30,117 bases of DNA, from NCBI GenBank assembly GCA_038063075.1, contig JBBTVW010000051.1:1-30117 (forward strand), read 5' to 3'. Below, one piece after another: positions 28,958 through 30,117 of the stretch. The stretch comes from JACQHJ01 sp038063075. GTDB lineage: Bacteria > Patescibacteriota > Microgenomatia > Levybacterales > UBA12049. Within the stretch, counting starts at the first letter, position 1; each line of letters begins with the position of its first letter. Both the position numbers and the translations under genes were made by a program. The notes beneath the pieces are model-generated. The model worked only from the letters and a program-made list of their open reading frames with translations, made no database searches and had not been told where the DNA came from.

Positions 28958-30117
28958 ATGAAGGCTGGTATTAATTTAGATAAAAATCAGTTAAATGCTG
29001 TTTTATTTGGTGATGGTCCACTACTAATAATTGCAGGTGCAGGTACTGGAAAAACCACTGTAATAACTGAAAGAATAAAATACCTTGTATTAGAGAAAAA
29101 AGTTAGCCCATCTCAAATTCTTGCGCTTACTTTTACAGAAAAATCTGCTTTTGAAATGGAAGAAAGAGTTGATAAGGCAATGCCCTATGGATATACGCAA
29201 ATGTGGATATCAACCTTTCATTCTTTTTGTGATCGAATACTTAGATCTGAAAGTATTCATATAGGACTTAATCCTTCATATAAACTAATGACTCAAGCAG
29301 AAAGTATTCTTTTCCTTAGGCAAAATTTATTTACCTTAAAACTAAATTATTTTAGACCTCTTGGTAATCCTAATAAATTCTTAGAGGCAATGCTACAACA
29401 CTTCTCAAGACTAAAAGATGAAGACATTTCACCAGAGGAATATATTAAATTTGTTAAAACTAATAAGGAAATTAAAAAAGATAAGGATGAGTATAAAAAA
29501 TATATAGAACTCTCCCATGCCTACAGTGCCTATGAAGATTTAAAGAAAAAGGAAGGTGTAATGGATTTTTCAGATCTTATCTCAAACACACTTTATCTTT
29601 TTAGAACCAGAAAAAATATTCTAAAACAATACCAGGATATGTTTATGTATGTTTTAGTAGATGAATTTCAAGATACAAACTATGCACAAAATGAACTAGC
29701 AATATTACTTGCAGACAACAGAAAAAATATTAATGTCGTTGGAGACGATGATCAATCAATTTATAGATTCAGAGGAAGCTCTATTTCAAATATCTTACAA
29801 TTTACAAAAAGATTTCCAAAAGCAAAAATTATTACTCTTACTAAAAACTTTAGATCTACAAAAGAAATACTAGATAAATCATATACTCTCATTCAAAACA
29901 ACAATCCCGATCGACTTGAAATAAAACAAAAAATTAATAAAAAGTTAATTTCTGCAAGAAATATTGATGGAATAAAAACAGAATTAATTTATAAACAAAG
30001 AGCAGAAGATGAAGCCTATGCTGTTGTAGAAAAAATTAAAGAGATTTATGACAATGGTAAAAAATATGAATATAAAGATTTTGCAATTTTAGTAAGAGCA
30101 AACGATCATGCAGATGC
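28958..30117 (+). CDS. uvrD: UvrD/PcrA-type superfamily 1 DNA helicase (N-terminal part)
   Basis: The frame is open from ATG to the window end, about 386 residues. It starts MKAGINLDKNQLNAV with the Q-motif region, then Walker A GAGTGKT (27-33), motif Ia LALTFTEKSAFEM and STFHSFCDRIL. Next come Walker B VLVDEFQDTNYAQ, GDDDQSIYRFRGSS and TLTKNFRST. These are the SF1A helicase motifs I to IV in order. UvrD/PcrA unwinds DNA in repair and removes recombination filaments. The C-terminal motor and any nuclease domain lie outside, so a PD-(D/E)XK-fused family member cannot be excluded. Confidence 0.92.
   Translation, partial: MKAGINLDKNQLNAVLFGDGPLLIIAGAGTGKTTVITERIKYLVLEKKVSPSQILALTFTEKSAFEMEERVDKAMPYGYTQMWISTFHSFCDRILRSESIHIGLNPSYKLMTQAESILFLRQNLFTLKLNYFRPLGNPNKFLEAMLQHFSRLKDEDISPEEYIKFVKTNKEIKKDKDEYKKYIELSHAYSAYEDLKKKEGVMDFSDLISNTLYLFRTRKNILKQYQDMFMYVLVDEFQDTNYAQNELAILLADNRKNINVVGDDDQSIYRFRGSSISNILQFTKRFPKAKIITLTKNFRSTKEILDKSYTLIQNNNPDRLEIKQKINKKLISARNIDGIKTELIYKQRAEDEAYAVVEKIKEIYDNGKKYEYKDFAILVRANDHAD

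Noticed and set aside
1..30117. CRISPR array, insertion sequence or prophage
   Set aside because: No regularly spaced repeats, transposase, integrase or phage structural genes were seen. The only mobile-like hint is the short repeat around the 424-residue gene.

Overview
The window is a gene-dense, AT-rich bacterial segment with short intergenic gaps, many stop/start overlaps (ATGA, TAATG, TAAATG) and mostly single-copy housekeeping genes. The mix of short single-domain genes suggests a Candidate Phyla Radiation / Patescibacteria genome, probably Microgenomates-like: membrane-tethered solute-binding protein without transporter genes, stand-alone lycopene-cyclase-domain protein, VanW protein, cysteine-less cupredoxin, class I lysyl-tRNA synthetase and prfB next to ftsE. 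This placement is inferred from gene content; no 16S rRNA is present. A complete RF2 gene and TGA stops in several genes indicate the standard bacterial code (table 11), not the UGA-Gly code of some CPR lineages.

Layout. 1-3.4 kb (minus): ftsE (partial), a small membrane protein, prfB, an Nramp-family transporter and a small membrane-anchored protein. 3.5-4.6 kb (plus): uppP and an MGMT-like domain protein. 4.55-11.5 kb (minus): a small gene broken by one stop codon, a DPBB-like membrane-associated protein, two large multispanning GT-C-like membrane proteins, a lycopene-cyclase-domain protein, a small membrane protein and an unrecognised 424-residue protein flanked by a short direct repeat of the secA 3' end. 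11.5-18 kb (minus): secA, a short structured transcript with a poly-lysine mini-ORF, serS, rdgB, lysS, plus one small plus-strand gene. 18-24 kb (minus): two small unknown genes behind a leader that looks like a transcription attenuator, then greA-tdh-kbl (threonine to glycine plus acetyl-CoA), a nucleotidyltransferase and a tethered sugar-type solute-binding protein. 24-30 kb (plus): vanW-like gene, cytidylyltransferase, DUF192, tsaD, rmuC, cupredoxin and a partial UvrD-type helicase.

Two sequence-level themes stand out. First, at least ten genes have a -10 hexamer exactly 6 nt before the ATG, usually with an upstream TGn extension. This predicts leaderless mRNAs for first genes, while several internal or leader-bearing genes use strong Shine-Dalgarno sequences. 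Second, at 18.65-18.78 kb a short leader ORF with a Lys-Lys-Thr-Lys-Lys run overlaps three mutually exclusive RNA helices (protector, 14-position antiterminator, intrinsic terminator). That is the geometry of an amino-acid attenuator, and the same strand leads through two small genes to lysS. I consider this the best candidate for an undescribed regulatory system in the window.
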